Assembly: GCA_026417975.1 (NCBI GenBank)
Contig: JAOACD010000016.1
Location: 124,001-188,000 of the forward strand
From: Melioribacter sp.
GTDB lineage: Bacteria > Bacteroidota > Ignavibacteria > Ignavibacteriales > Melioribacteraceae
Length of the DNA stretch: 64,000 nucleotides
Reading direction: 5' to 3'
Position numbers and translations under genes: made by a program. Below are positions 43,658 to 52,849 of the stretch, piece after piece (the first letter of the stretch is position 1; each line of letters begins with the position of its first letter). The notes below the pieces were generated by a model that was given only the letters and a program-made list of their open reading frames with translations, ran no database searches and had not been told where the DNA came from.

Positions 43658-44230
43658 ATGAAAAAAATATTCTTACTTATCTTTTTAGTATTTTCTTTTG
43701 TTGAGTCTTTTTCACAAACAAATTTAGATATTTGTATAAATTTAATAAATAAATCAATATTAAAAGTTGATACGTTATTACATGAGAAAGAAGTAAATCT
43801 AGTTGTCATTTCTCCTTTAAAATTAGAGCAAATTAAGCCTTTCATTATAAATTCTTTTTCTAATAATGGTTATAAAATAATAAATGAGAATAAAAATATT
43901 ATCGTTTATATTATTACTGATATTAAAGTAGATTATAATAATGTTTTTAACGATAACTTTTTTGATGAAAGTAAAATAGAAAGAAAAATTTTATATAAAG
44001 GAGCAATATTAAATTATAGCATATCCAATTTAAAAGTACGAGATTTTTTAATAGAGCATGTTGATACTATAAAATATAATGAAATAAGTAGTTTAGAAGA
44101 TAAATCATTTGAGTTTCTAAAAGGAGAAATACCAGAGCCACCTTTATTAAAAAGTATATTTCAACCAATATTGGTTGTAGGAATATTAATTACAACAGTA
44201 ATTTTATTTTTTAATGTAAGAAGCAAATAA
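43658..44230 (+). CDS. Hypothetical exported protein with C-terminal TM helix
   Basis: I do not recognise this 190-residue protein. It begins with a signal peptide (MKKIFLLIFLVFSFVESFSQ), has a soluble part of about 145 residues rich in Ile, Asn and Asp, and ends with a hydrophobic helix (PILVVGILITTVILFF) and a short basic tail, so it may be anchored in the inner membrane with the soluble domain in the periplasm. It lies 22 bp after htpX and 54 bp before the BamD-like gene. Confidence 0.65.
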   Translation: MKKIFLLIFLVFSFVESFSQTNLDICINLINKSILKVDTLLHEKEVNLVVISPLKLEQIKPFIINSFSNNGYKIINENKNIIVYIITDIKVDYNNVFNDNFFDESKIERKILYKGAILNYSISNLKVRDFLIEHVDTIKYNEISSLEDKSFEFLKGEIPEPPLLKSIFQPILVVGILITTVILFFNVRSK

Positions 44231-44284
44231 TTTTTACAGCACAAACCTTTTGACTATTTTTGTGATTAAAATTTAGGAGAAATT

Positions 44285-45055
44285 TTGTTTAAAAAAATAT
44301 TTTCAAATTCTGCTTTTATAGTAATATTAGCTTGTTCTGGGACAATAGATACCACTAAATTTACACCAGATGAATATTTTAATTATGCATTGGGGCTTTA
44401 TAATAAGAATGACTATGAACAAGCTATAATTGAGTTCCAAAATATACTATTGCAATTTCCTGGGAGCACTGTTAATGATGATGCACAATATTATCTTGGA
44501 ATGACATACTTTAAAAGAGGAGAGTATCTTCTTGCAGCTTATGAATTTAGCAAGTTAGTGCAGAACTATGCAACAAGTCCATATGTACCTGATGCTCAAT
44601 TTATGTTAGCAGAATCTTATTATAAATTATCACCACCTTATCAATTAGATCAGTCATATACAAAGAAAGCTATAGAAGAATTTCAAGCTTTTATAGACAT
44701 TTTCCCTTCTAATCCAAAAGTAGAAGAGGCAGAAAGAAAGATAAAGGAGTTAAATAATAAATTAGCTCAAAAAGACTATCAGAGTGCTTTGATATATGAG
44801 AAAATGGAATATGACAGAGCTGCAATGCAATATTACGAGCAGGTAGTCGAAACTTATCATGATACTAAATATGCTCCTTTGGCATTGTATAATAAAATTA
44901 AAATTGAAGTTAGGAAGGGAATGATAAATGAAGCATTAGCCGATATAAGTTTGTTTTTGAGTCGATATCCGGAAGATTCTAATGCAATTGAAATAAAAAA
45001 AATAGAAGATGAATTAATAAGAAAAAGCAATGAGCTCTCCACAGAGAAAAAGTAA
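44285..45055 (+). CDS. BamD-like outer-membrane assembly lipoprotein
   Basis: The 256-residue protein has a lipoprotein signal with VILAC as lipobox (Cys17), then TPR-type repeats in the BamD pattern: YFNYALGLYNKNDYEQAIIEFQ, DAQYYLGMTYFKRGEYLLAAYEF, VPDAQFMLAESYYKLSP, and further copies. BamD is an essential part of the BAM complex that inserts beta-barrels into the outer membrane. The start is TTG with AGGAGA upstream. The thioesterase gene begins inside its last 26 bases. A generic TPR lipoprotein is the alternative. Confidence 0.84.
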   Translation: MFKKIFSNSAFIVILACSGTIDTTKFTPDEYFNYALGLYNKNDYEQAIIEFQNILLQFPGSTVNDDAQYYLGMTYFKRGEYLLAAYEFSKLVQNYATSPYVPDAQFMLAESYYKLSPPYQLDQSYTKKAIEEFQAFIDIFPSNPKVEEAERKIKELNNKLAQKDYQSALIYEKMEYDRAAMQYYEQVVETYHDTKYAPLALYNKIKIEVRKGMINEALADISLFLSRYPEDSNAIEIKKIEDELIRKSNELSTEKK

Positions 45056-45506
45056 GACTGTTAAGGAATCAATTGTAACAATGACAGAGTTAGTATTGCC
45101 TAATCATACGAATCAATTAGGCAATTTACTTGGTGGACAACTTATGCAATGGATTGATATATGTGCAGCACTCTCTGCGTCAAAGCATTCTCAAAGAGTT
45201 TGTGTAACTGCTTCTGTTGATAGAATAGATTTTCATCATCCAATTAAAGTTGGTAATGTTGTTACAATTATTGCTAAAGTAAATCGTGCTTTTAGAACTT
45301 CAATGGAAGTAGGAGTAGAAGTATATGCAGAATCACATACAGAGGGCACAAGAATTCATACAAACACTGCTTATCTAACTTTTGTAAGTGTTGATGAAAA
45401 TGGTAAACCAGTTGAAACTTTCGAAATTGTACCAGAGACTGAAGATGAGAAAAAGAGATTTGAAGAGGCACTTCAAAGAAGGCAAAAGAGACTTAATGAA
45501 GGTTAA
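45030..45506 (+). CDS. Acyl-CoA thioesterase, hotdog fold
   Basis: The 158-residue protein has VLPNHTNQLGNLLGGQLMQWID at the start, with Asn/His and the substrate-loop Gly-Gly, CVTASVDRIDFHHPIKVG, and TNTAYLTFVSVDENGKPV, typical of the YciA/BACH cytosolic acyl-CoA thioesterases. It would hydrolyse medium- or long-chain acyl-CoA. Its charged C-terminal tail (about 20 residues) is coded in the stretch where the next gene starts. It overlaps the BamD-like gene by 26 bp and the FG-GAP gene by 11 bp, so translation is coupled on both sides. Confidence 0.92.
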   Translation: MSSPQRKSKTVKESIVTMTELVLPNHTNQLGNLLGGQLMQWIDICAALSASKHSQRVCVTASVDRIDFHHPIKVGNVVTIIAKVNRAFRTSMEVGVEVYAESHTEGTRIHTNTAYLTFVSVDENGKPVETFEIVPETEDEKKRFEEALQRRQKRLNEG

Positions 45507-47583
45507 ACTTTTTTTGTTTATTTCATTCTTAACCTCTACTTTACTAGCTCAGGTACCAATTAATGGCTTTTGTAAATTTCGTCAGTTCCCTACAAAAGAG
45601 AATTACTTCAAAATTTTTGCTGCAGACATTAATAATAATGGCTGGCGAGATGTTATTTTAACTCGAAGTGATCAGAAGGGCTATTTAATTCAATTTTGGC
45701 TGGAAAATAAATTTACTTCAACATTGGAACGCAAAATAAATTTTTCAATTACAGATTTAAAATTAGAATCAACGCTGTCAAAAGGTATCAAAAAATATGT
45801 TTTGCTTTCAAGAAGTGATAGAATACTAAGTACAGGTACTTTTTCATCGAATGGAGTTTTTCAACCATTTTCGAAGGTAAAACTCAGTGGTTATGCATCT
45901 AATTTTGATATTGATGATGTTGATAACGATAGGAAAAATGAGATTTTAATTTATGGTAGTAATTATAATGGATTATCAATTTTTAGTGAAAGTAAAGGGA
46001 AACTATATGAATCTTTGACTCTTGAACCTAAAAAGCTTTTTTCTTATGCCAATTTTATAGATTTAGACTACGATGGATTTAAAGATATTGCTGCAGTTGA
46101 TTTTTTAAAGAATTCTATTTTGTTTTTTTATAATAATCGTGCTGGAGATTTTAGAGAAATTAGAGCAATTAATATTAATGAAGAAATTAAACAGTTTAAA
46201 ACAGTAGATGTAAATTCAGATGGATTTGCTGATTTAATTTATGTAAGTAACAATAAGTTTATTGTTTTTAAGGGAGATTCAGTCTCTTCTTTTGTTAAAA
46301 AAATTGAAATTGAGTGCCCATATATACCTGACAAATATGAAATTTTTGATTTTAATGGTGATGGATTCAATGATATAGCGTTTGTTAATGTTGCAACAGG
46401 AAGTCTGTATATTATTTATGCAAAGAATTCTGAATACTTTTATGAACCAATTCTTTACTTGAAAAGGAAAGGCATAGTAGATTTTCAAGCATTTGTCGAC
46501 AGAGGAGGAAGAAAAATTTTAATGATTGATACAAATGGTAAATTATACTTGATAGATAAAGTTCTCACTATTACTGATAATCTTGCTATATCTATACAAT
46601 CGAAGCCTTCTCATATAGGGAATTTTAGTTACATGTTTAATAAAATGAATGGAATTTATTTTATAGACGAAGATGATTTGTCATTAAATATTTTTATTGG
46701 TACTAAAGGAAATTATTTTGAACAATATTATAAAGTACCAATTTCATTAGCATACAACAAAACTATAGTAGAAGAAGTGCAATCAGAAGAAGTTATTTTT
46801 TATTGCTATAAAACAGGTAGACACGAAATAGAAATTATTAAAGTGAATTTTGAAATTAATTCTATTAATAGGAGAATTTTATATACTAAAGGTAAAATTG
46901 TAGAGTTAAAAATAGTTAGCGATAAGTCTAAAGAACAACAGACAATTTTTGCACTAATAAAAATGAATAATATTTTGTACTTAGAATCATTTGAATTCAG
47001 AAATTTTAGATATGTCAATTCTGTATTCTACGAAATATCAAAAAATGCTGAAGCGGCTTCTTTCTCATTAAATGTTTCTAAAGAAATTTACTTTTATACA
47101 AAATCTAACAATGTTGTTTATCTGAACAAAATTGTCTATGACAATAAACTCAATCCACCAATTAATATATCAACATATATTTTATCTGATCCAATGAATT
47201 ATTTTATTGAGATAAAAAGTTTTAGTAACCAATATGATATCGATAGACCAATAGTAGGAATTATCAAAGATGCAATAGAAACAAAAATAATTTTAATAAA
47301 AAGTGGAAACTTTAGAACAGTTCAAATTTCTAATTTCTTTCCAGAAAAGGATTTTTTGTTTTATGAAAAATTTAACGATACAGAAAATGTGTATATGTAT
47401 GATAGGACAAAAGGAATAATAAAAATTATTTCATTAGGGAAAAATTTTCACTTAAGTAAAATGAATGACTTTTTTGTTTCCACTACGATCAATAATTATA
47501 TTTCAATTTCAGTAACCGATAAAATTCTAATTGCTTACACCGATTATTCAGATAATCTTATAAAATTCAGTTATTTGCGATGA
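45496..47583 (+). CDS. Secreted FG-GAP/VCBS repeat protein
   Basis: The protein is about 695 residues. A signal peptide (MKVKLFLFISFLTSTLLAQ) precedes FG-GAP-like calcium-binding repeats in the first half: FAADINNNGWRDVI, DIDDVDNDRKNEIL, FIDLDYDGFKDIA, VDVNSDGFADLI, DFNGDGFNDIAF. These Asp/Asn/Gly loops form beta-propeller blades. The second half is less regular but keeps paired strands. I use ATG 45496, inside the end of the thioesterase gene (11-bp overlap), because the signal peptide starts there; a frame opening upstream at 45388 is a read-through. No sorting domain is evident. The ligand is unknown. Confidence 0.82.
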   Translation: MKVKLFLFISFLTSTLLAQVPINGFCKFRQFPTKENYFKIFAADINNNGWRDVILTRSDQKGYLIQFWLENKFTSTLERKINFSITDLKLESTLSKGIKKYVLLSRSDRILSTGTFSSNGVFQPFSKVKLSGYASNFDIDDVDNDRKNEILIYGSNYNGLSIFSESKGKLYESLTLEPKKLFSYANFIDLDYDGFKDIAAVDFLKNSILFFYNNRAGDFREIRAININEEIKQFKTVDVNSDGFADLIYVSNNKFIVFKGDSVSSFVKKIEIECPYIPDKYEIFDFNGDGFNDIAFVNVATGSLYIIYAKNSEYFYEPILYLKRKGIVDFQAFVDRGGRKILMIDTNGKLYLIDKVLTITDNLAISIQSKPSHIGNFSYMFNKMNGIYFIDEDDLSLNIFIGTKGNYFEQYYKVPISLAYNKTIVEEVQSEEVIFYCYKTGRHEIEIIKVNFEINSINRRILYTKGKIVELKIVSDKSKEQQTIFALIKMNNILYLESFEFRNFRYVNSVFYEISKNAEAASFSLNVSKEIYFYTKSNNVVYLNKIVYDNKLNPPINISTYILSDPMNYFIEIKSFSNQYDIDRPIVGIIKDAIETKIILIKSGNFRTVQISNFFPEKDFLFYEKFNDTENVYMYDRTKGIIKIISLGKNFHLSKMNDFFVSTTINNYISISVTDKILIAYTDYSDNLIKFSYLR

Positions 47584-49214
47584 AAAAATTTTTTTGCAAA
47601 GTTGTATTTTTTATATTATTAGTTATTCCTTTATATGCACAAAATCTTGATTCGCTCTTTACAGAATATCTTCGCATAAAAGGAAGAATTGTAAATGAAG
47701 AGAAACTTGTGTCATCTGACACTCAGTATATTAAATGTGGTTTTGGAATAGTTAATCAGGTAAGAATAAACTATGGAAGATTTAATCCTAAACAAAAAAT
47801 AATTCTTTCTAAATTAATTTCACGTCCTAAAACAGACACTAGTATTGTAACAAATTCAGGTAAATTTAGAATACATTTTAACAAATTAGGTATACATGCT
47901 CCACAATATGATTTAAATGAACTGACAAAGGCTATAGACTCTGCGTATAATTATGAGGTAAATATATTAATGTATCCACCCCCTCCAAGTGATTTTGGGG
48001 AAGGCGGAGATGATAAATATGATATATATATTCAGAATTTAACGGGGGGTATGTATGGATATACAGAAACAGAAAATTCAATAGGAAAGGATATATATAC
48101 AAGTTACATAGTTATTGATAATGATTTTTCCGATACATATACAAAAGGTATTGATGGTGCTAAAGTTGCTGTTGCTCATGAACTTCATCATGCAATTCAA
48201 GTTGGAAATTATGTTTTTAGAAATTCAGACCAATTTTATCATGAGCTTACTTCTACCTCTATGGAAGAATTTGTATTTGATAGCATTAATGATTACTACT
48301 CATATTTACCTTCTTTTTTTAGAAATCCGCAAAAGACTTTTTCCTACAATGATGGTTACAACCTTGCAATATGGAATATTTTTTTGAAGGATAGATTTGG
48401 TTATGATATAATAAAGAGAAGCTGGGAACTAATGAGAAATGAAAGAGCATTAAATGCAATTGCAAATGCTATTACTGAATATGGCTCTTCTTTTAAACAT
48501 GAATTTGCAATTTTTGCTCAATGGATTTTTTTTACAAATTATAGAGCTATACCAAATAAGTATTTTAAAGAAGCAGAAAATTATCCATTGATAAAGCCTA
48601 CCATGACTTTAGACTTTGTTCCCCCATCAACTTCTATGCAAATCAGTACAGAACCAGTATCTTCGAACTATTTGGTGTTCGTTAATAATACAAAGTCGGT
48701 TCCCGATACATTTATTACAATAATTTCTAACTCTGATATAGCTCAAGGAATAGATAGCCCAAATAGCAAACTTAATTTGAAGTATATTTTGTCAATTCAA
48801 AGCAGTGTAGGATTTAAACGGATTATAGATAACTATTATTCTAAAATTGAATGTGATAATTCTTTTTTAATATCTGAATCTAATATTTTGAATAATAATT
48901 TGATTAATGAAGGTCAAATCTCTACTGCCGAAATTACTTATGCTTTCCCTCAACCTTTCAGATATTCAACAAATGATTTTATTTACTTCCCTGCTCAAAG
49001 GACTAGGTCTGGGTTTGCTGACCTTTACATTTATTCTGTAAATATGGATTTAATTTATTCGGGAGAACATAAAGTTTACACATCTGATAAAACTGTAATA
49101 AAATGGAAAGTACTTAGTAATGATATGAAAAAATTAGCTACAGGTGTTTATTTTTACATAATAAAAGCTGGAGAGAATATTATTAAGGGAAAATTTGTGG
49201 TTTATAATGATTGA
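47580..49214 (+). CDS. Secreted metalloprotease-like protein with T9SS-like C-terminus
   Basis: The 544-residue protein has a signal peptide (MKKFFCKVVFFILLVIPLYAQ) and a putative metalloprotease region around residue 200: KVAVAHELHHAIQVG resembles a zincin H-E-x-x-H site (H-E-L-H-H). Nearby YDIYIQNLTGGMYGYTE and SMEEFVFDSINDYY fit the MXAN_6640-type family of putative metalloproteases. The last 85 residues (YAFPQPFRYSTNDFIYFPAQ ... KLATGVYFYIIKAGE) look like a degenerate type IX sorting domain, so export to the cell surface is likely. Its start overlaps the previous stop (ATGA). Peptidase activity is inferred from the motif only. Confidence 0.78.
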   Translation: MKKFFCKVVFFILLVIPLYAQNLDSLFTEYLRIKGRIVNEEKLVSSDTQYIKCGFGIVNQVRINYGRFNPKQKIILSKLISRPKTDTSIVTNSGKFRIHFNKLGIHAPQYDLNELTKAIDSAYNYEVNILMYPPPPSDFGEGGDDKYDIYIQNLTGGMYGYTETENSIGKDIYTSYIVIDNDFSDTYTKGIDGAKVAVAHELHHAIQVGNYVFRNSDQFYHELTSTSMEEFVFDSINDYYSYLPSFFRNPQKTFSYNDGYNLAIWNIFLKDRFGYDIIKRSWELMRNERALNAIANAITEYGSSFKHEFAIFAQWIFFTNYRAIPNKYFKEAENYPLIKPTMTLDFVPPSTSMQISTEPVSSNYLVFVNNTKSVPDTFITIISNSDIAQGIDSPNSKLNLKYILSIQSSVGFKRIIDNYYSKIECDNSFLISESNILNNNLINEGQISTAEITYAFPQPFRYSTNDFIYFPAQRTRSGFADLYIYSVNMDLIYSGEHKVYTSDKTVIKWKVLSNDMKKLATGVYFYIIKAGENIIKGKFVVYND

Positions 49215-49839
49215 TTATACTATAACAACTGAAAATCTTGTAAAATATTTTGGTAGAAGACTTGTTTTTAACAATATTAACATGATTTTTTCTTCTACGA
49301 ATATTTATGGTATTGCTGGACCAAATGGTTCTGGAAAATCTACTTTTGTAAAAGTTCTTGCAAATTTAATCTCACCTACAAAAGGGAAAGTTATTCATAG
49401 AGTAAATGGGAGCGAAGTTATTAGTGACAAGATTCATAATTACATAGGCTTTGTATCTCCATATCTAGTTTTGTATGATGAATTTACTGCCGAAGAAAAT
49501 ATGATGCACTTCTCCAATATAAGGGGATATAATTTTGAAAGGGAGTATGCGGATTATTTGTTTTCTTTTTTTAATTTGTTTGATAGAAAAAAAGACTTAG
49601 TAAAAAATTATTCTTCGGGTATGAAACAAAGACTTAAATTTATTTTTGCATTATTGCATAAACCACCATTGATCATACTTGATGAACCCACCTCTAATTT
49701 AGATAATTTTGGTAAAGATAAAGTTTATGAAATTATAAAGAGTGAAGGGGAAAAAAATCTTGTAGTTGTTGCTTCAAATGAAGATTCTGACCTTAAATTG
49801 TGTGATTATATAATAAATCTCGAAGATTATAAAAAATAA
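49207..49839 (+). CDS. ABC transporter ATPase, CcmA-like
   Basis: The roughly 210-residue ATPase has Walker A AGPNGSGKST, signature KNYSSGMKQRLKF, and Walker B IILDEPTSNLDNF, with a short N-terminus (MIDYTITTENLVKYFGRR) resembling CcmA haem-exporter ATPases. No permease gene follows; the next genes are on the other strand. The ATG at 49207 overlaps the metalloprotease gene by 8 bp; an earlier in-frame start at 49195 lies deeper in it. It may work with a permease encoded elsewhere. Confidence 0.83.
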   Translation: MIDYTITTENLVKYFGRRLVFNNINMIFSSTNIYGIAGPNGSGKSTFVKVLANLISPTKGKVIHRVNGSEVISDKIHNYIGFVSPYLVLYDEFTAEENMMHFSNIRGYNFEREYADYLFSFFNLFDRKKDLVKNYSSGMKQRLKFIFALLHKPPLIILDEPTSNLDNFGKDKVYEIIKSEGEKNLVVVASNEDSDLKLCDYIINLEDYKK

Positions 49840-49843
49840 TATA

Positions 49844-49910
49844 AGCACAGATAATGCAGGTTTAACCAAAGTAAAGCAATATTGAATGAAAATTCTACAT
49901 TATCTGTGCT
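49844..49910. repeat. Inverted repeat between convergent genes
   Basis: AGCACAGATAATG (49844-49856) is an exact inverted copy of CATTATCTGTGCT (49898-49910), extended by another two matched bases after a mismatch, with about 38 bases between. It lies in the 82-bp gap between the ABC ATPase and the YhcH-family gene and may act as a bidirectional terminator, but it lacks T-tracts. Confidence 0.6.
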
Positions 49911-49921
49911 ATACAAACAAA

Positions 49922-50383
49922 TTAAATATTTTCTTCAACCCTAACTTTTACGACGACTTTCTTTATTGGTGTAGATAAATTTACAGCAATACCTGGCATA
50001 TGTACATCTGTAGGGAAAAAAACAGCAAAATGTCCTGCCTCTGCAATTAAAAAGTTACCATCCCCTTTCAAAAACATTACATCCTTTTCTTCGTTATACT
50101 CTTCAGTAACGATCATTTTTGTTGGGTTAGAATAACCCATTTTTTCTTTACCTGAAACAATGTATTGAATATCAATATATTTTTTATGTGCTTCCCATTT
50201 CCCTGCTGTAATTGGTTTAGTATCATAATTTTGAATAACAGCGTAAATATTTTCTCCGTCAATTTCATACTTGCCTGCTTCAAGTGTTTCAAAATTAGTA
50301 TTTAGTAAGTATTCAAATGCGGTTTGAATTCTTTTACTTAATGGGAAATAAAGATTGGCATTTTTAAGTTGATCGAAAATCAT
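49922..50383 (-). CDS. YhcH/YjgK/YiaL family protein
   Basis: This 153-residue cupin-type protein has the family features GKYEIDGENIYAVIQNYDTKP, EAHKKYIDIQYIVSGKEKMGY, FLIAEAGHFAVFFPTDVHMPG and KKVVVKVRV. The conserved His, Glu and Asp residues in WEAHKKYIDIQ and PTDVHMP form the expected metal site. YhcH homologues act in sugar-acid or amino-sugar metabolism (YhcH in the nan cluster), but the reaction here is unknown. It is the last gene of the metH-started minus-strand group and lies 44 bp after the beta-barrel gene. Confidence 0.9.
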   Translation of the reverse strand: MIFDQLKNANLYFPLSKRIQTAFEYLLNTNFETLEAGKYEIDGENIYAVIQNYDTKPITAGKWEAHKKYIDIQYIVSGKEKMGYSNPTKMIVTEEYNEEKDVMFLKGDGNFLIAEAGHFAVFFPTDVHMPGIAVNLSTPIKKVVVKVRVEENI

Positions 50384-50427
50384 AATTTCTCCTATTAATG
50401 ATTTTCAATTTACTATAATTTATGAAA

Positions 50428-50964
50428 TTATAACTCAAATAAAATACCTGCGGTGATAACATAAAAGTTATTTTTAAGTTCTTTTAGTCCGGGAAGTTTG
50501 TCCAATTTTAAGTCAAGAAAAACATAGCGAACGTCGCCTGTCAGAATTAAGTTACCTAAACCAAGTTCTGCTCCAATTCCAAAATGATAACCAAATTTAC
50601 TTTTTGTTTCATCTTTTAATCCCATTGAATTTAGCAAACTTGAATAATCTATTTTTGTATTATACCATCCTGCACCAACTGTTCCGTAAAATAATGGGAA
50701 GAAATATAATAAGCCACTAACCATAACAGGATACATTTTAGTTTTTATAGTTCCATTTTCATAGTCTTCACTTCTGTAATTAATAGAAGCTTCTAGTGCT
50801 AAACTTCTTGCTAAATAAATTCGTCCTGTTGCTCCAAGTAACAAAGAACCTTCTGCATCTTCTGATTTGTGATAGCCTAATTGTGGTCCAATTGCTATTG
50901 ATTGTGCATATAATGATGTGAATAAAAATATTCCCAAAAGGAAACCAGAAGATTTTATCGACAT
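50428..50964 (-). CDS. Outer-membrane beta-barrel protein, about 178 aa
   Basis: A signal peptide (GFLLGIFLFTSLYAQS) is followed by alternating hydrophobic/polar strands typical of OmpA/OmpW-like small barrels (AIGPQLGYHKSED, LALEASINYRSED, GTVGAGWYNTKIDYS, FGYHFGIGAELG, LILTGDVRYVFLDL). No OmpA-like C-terminal domain is attached. A strong SD (GGAGG) precedes the ATG. It follows the CocE-like hydrolase gene by 19 bp. The specific function is unknown. Confidence 0.78.
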   Translation of the reverse strand: MSIKSSGFLLGIFLFTSLYAQSIAIGPQLGYHKSEDAEGSLLLGATGRIYLARSLALEASINYRSEDYENGTIKTKMYPVMVSGLLYFFPLFYGTVGAGWYNTKIDYSSLLNSMGLKDETKSKFGYHFGIGAELGLGNLILTGDVRYVFLDLKLDKLPGLKELKNNFYVITAGILFEL

Positions 50965-50983
50965 ACATCCTCCAGATAATTTT

Positions 50984-52849
50984 TTAGTGATTTATAATAC
51001 TAAATTTGATTGAAGAGGGGTAGTCTTTAGAAAAATAAACACGATGATAAGCTTTTTGAAAGTCTTCTTCTTTTGCCGAGTAAATGTCAATAAACTTTTG
51101 AGGATTACGATCAAAGAAAGGGAAGAAACTACTTTGTATTTGAATCATAATTTTATGACCTTTAAAGAAAGTATGGTCAATATCATTTAGCTTGACTTTA
51201 ATATTTGTAATTTTATTTGGAATAAATGGTTCAGGTTTCTCAAAACTATTTCTAAATTTACCCCTTAAAATTTCATAGCGTATTAATCTTTGATAACCAC
51301 CATATTCTACATTATTTGGATTGGGTTCAGGATTTTCTTCTCCATCGGGATAGACATCAATAATTTTTACAATCCAATCAGCATCTGTTCCTGTAGTTGA
51401 AACATATAAGTTAACATAAATTGGTCCAACTATTGTTATATCATTTTCAAGAGGATCGGTTTCATAAACTAAAACATCTGGCCGAGAAGCAGCAAATCTT
51501 TGATCTTCGCTCATGTATGCTCTCCAATATAATTGTTTTGAGTCATGAAATTTTGCTGTATAGGGGACAGGTTTATTTGGGTCACTTAGATATTCGTCGT
51601 ATAGTTTCTTTTTATTAGGAGGTTTTTGCCAACTTAATTTTCCATTTGGAGCTAAGTATAAAAACTTCGTCTCTACGCTATCTGGAGGCCACTTTTTGTA
51701 GTTTTTCCATTTATTAGTTCCTGTTCTATATGTAGTTATTTTTGGTAAATTTAATTCTCCCTCGTCTTTAAGATAATGTTTAAAAAAGGGTATTAAAATG
51801 TTTTTGTTGTAGTAATCACTTGTATTTTCTGGGAATACAAAGTCACCGAAAATATTGCCGCTACTTCTTGCCCAGCCGCCGTGACCCCAAGGTCCAATTA
51901 CCAAATATGTTTTGTTGTTTGTGTTATTTTCTCGAATCGATTTGTATATATTTAGTGGACCATATAAATCTTCTGAGTCGTACCACCCTGCTACAATTAA
52001 AACAGCTGGCTTTACATTTTTGAAGTAAGATAAATTACTTCTAGCTTTCCAAAATTTATCATAAGTACCATGTGTTATAATTGAATCCCAAAATGGAAGT
52101 TTGTTGTGAAAGAATTTTTCATTGATGTTTTTTATTGGTCCGAGTTTAAGAAAAAAATTGTACATATCCGGAGATTCATAAGGTTCAATTGTTTTCCATT
52201 TTGTGGTTAAGCTTTCTCTTGGTTGGTCAAAAGTTTTAAAAAAGTTAAATGACATTGATAACGTTAAAGCTCCATTATGATGCATATCGTCGCCAATAAA
52301 CCAATCTGCAATGGGAGCCTGTGGTGATACAGCCTTTAAAGAAGGATGAGAATCAATAAGACTCATAGCAGCATAAAAACCAGGGTATGAGATTCCCCAT
52401 ATACCAACTTTACCATTATTGTATTTTACATTTTTTATTAACCAATCAATTGTATCGTATGTATCAGTGGTTTCATCTATATCTTGGCTACTGTTTTTGT
52501 TAGGTATGTATGGGCGCATGTTTTCGAATTTACCTTCGCTCATGAATTTCCCACGAACATCTTGGTAGACAAAAATATAACCATCTTTTGCTAAGTCTTC
52601 GTTTGGTCCTAATGTTTGTGGATAATTATTTTCTCCATAAGGTGAAATCGAATATGGAGTTCTTAGCATTAAGATTGGATAATTTTTTGTAGTATCTTTT
52701 GGTGTGTAAACGGCAGTAAAAAGTTTTATTCCATCGCGCATCTCAATTCTATACTCTTTCTTTGTGTAATTTTCTTTTATCCACTCTGTGCCTTGAGCAA
52801 AAGCAAGAAAATTAAGAACTAGGAAAATTATGAGAAAATTTTTTTTCAT
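50984..52849 (-). CDS. CocE/NonD-type (S15 family) secreted hydrolase
   Basis: The 621-residue protein has a signal peptide (KNFLIIFLVLNFLAFAQG) and an X-Pro dipeptidyl-peptidase/CocE domain: RDGIKLFTAVYTPKD, FVYQDVRGKFMSEG, the nucleophile motif WGISYPGFYAAMS, and GPWGHGGWARSSG with the catalytic His. A C-terminal jelly-roll domain follows (DDADWIVKIID-like, GGYQRLIRYEI, FKGHKIMIQIQSSFFP). Family members cleave esters, acyl groups or proline dipeptides; the substrate cannot be told. It starts inside the end of the nucleotidyltransferase gene (ATGA overlap at 52846-52849). Confidence 0.9.
   Translation of the reverse strand: MKKNFLIIFLVLNFLAFAQGTEWIKENYTKKEYRIEMRDGIKLFTAVYTPKDTTKNYPILMLRTPYSISPYGENNYPQTLGPNEDLAKDGYIFVYQDVRGKFMSEGKFENMRPYIPNKNSSQDIDETTDTYDTIDWLIKNVKYNNGKVGIWGISYPGFYAAMSLIDSHPSLKAVSPQAPIADWFIGDDMHHNGALTLSMSFNFFKTFDQPRESLTTKWKTIEPYESPDMYNFFLKLGPIKNINEKFFHNKLPFWDSIITHGTYDKFWKARSNLSYFKNVKPAVLIVAGWYDSEDLYGPLNIYKSIRENNTNNKTYLVIGPWGHGGWARSSGNIFGDFVFPENTSDYYNKNILIPFFKHYLKDEGELNLPKITTYRTGTNKWKNYKKWPPDSVETKFLYLAPNGKLSWQKPPNKKKLYDEYLSDPNKPVPYTAKFHDSKQLYWRAYMSEDQRFAASRPDVLVYETDPLENDITIVGPIYVNLYVSTTGTDADWIVKIIDVYPDGEENPEPNPNNVEYGGYQRLIRYEILRGKFRNSFEKPEPFIPNKITNIKVKLNDIDHTFFKGHKIMIQIQSSFFPFFDRNPQKFIDIYSAKEEDFQKAYHRVYFSKDYPSSIKFSIINH

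Noticed and set aside
45388-45495. N-terminal extension of the FG-GAP protein
   Set aside because: It lies inside the thioesterase gene, is highly basic, and would hide the signal peptide that starts at 45496.
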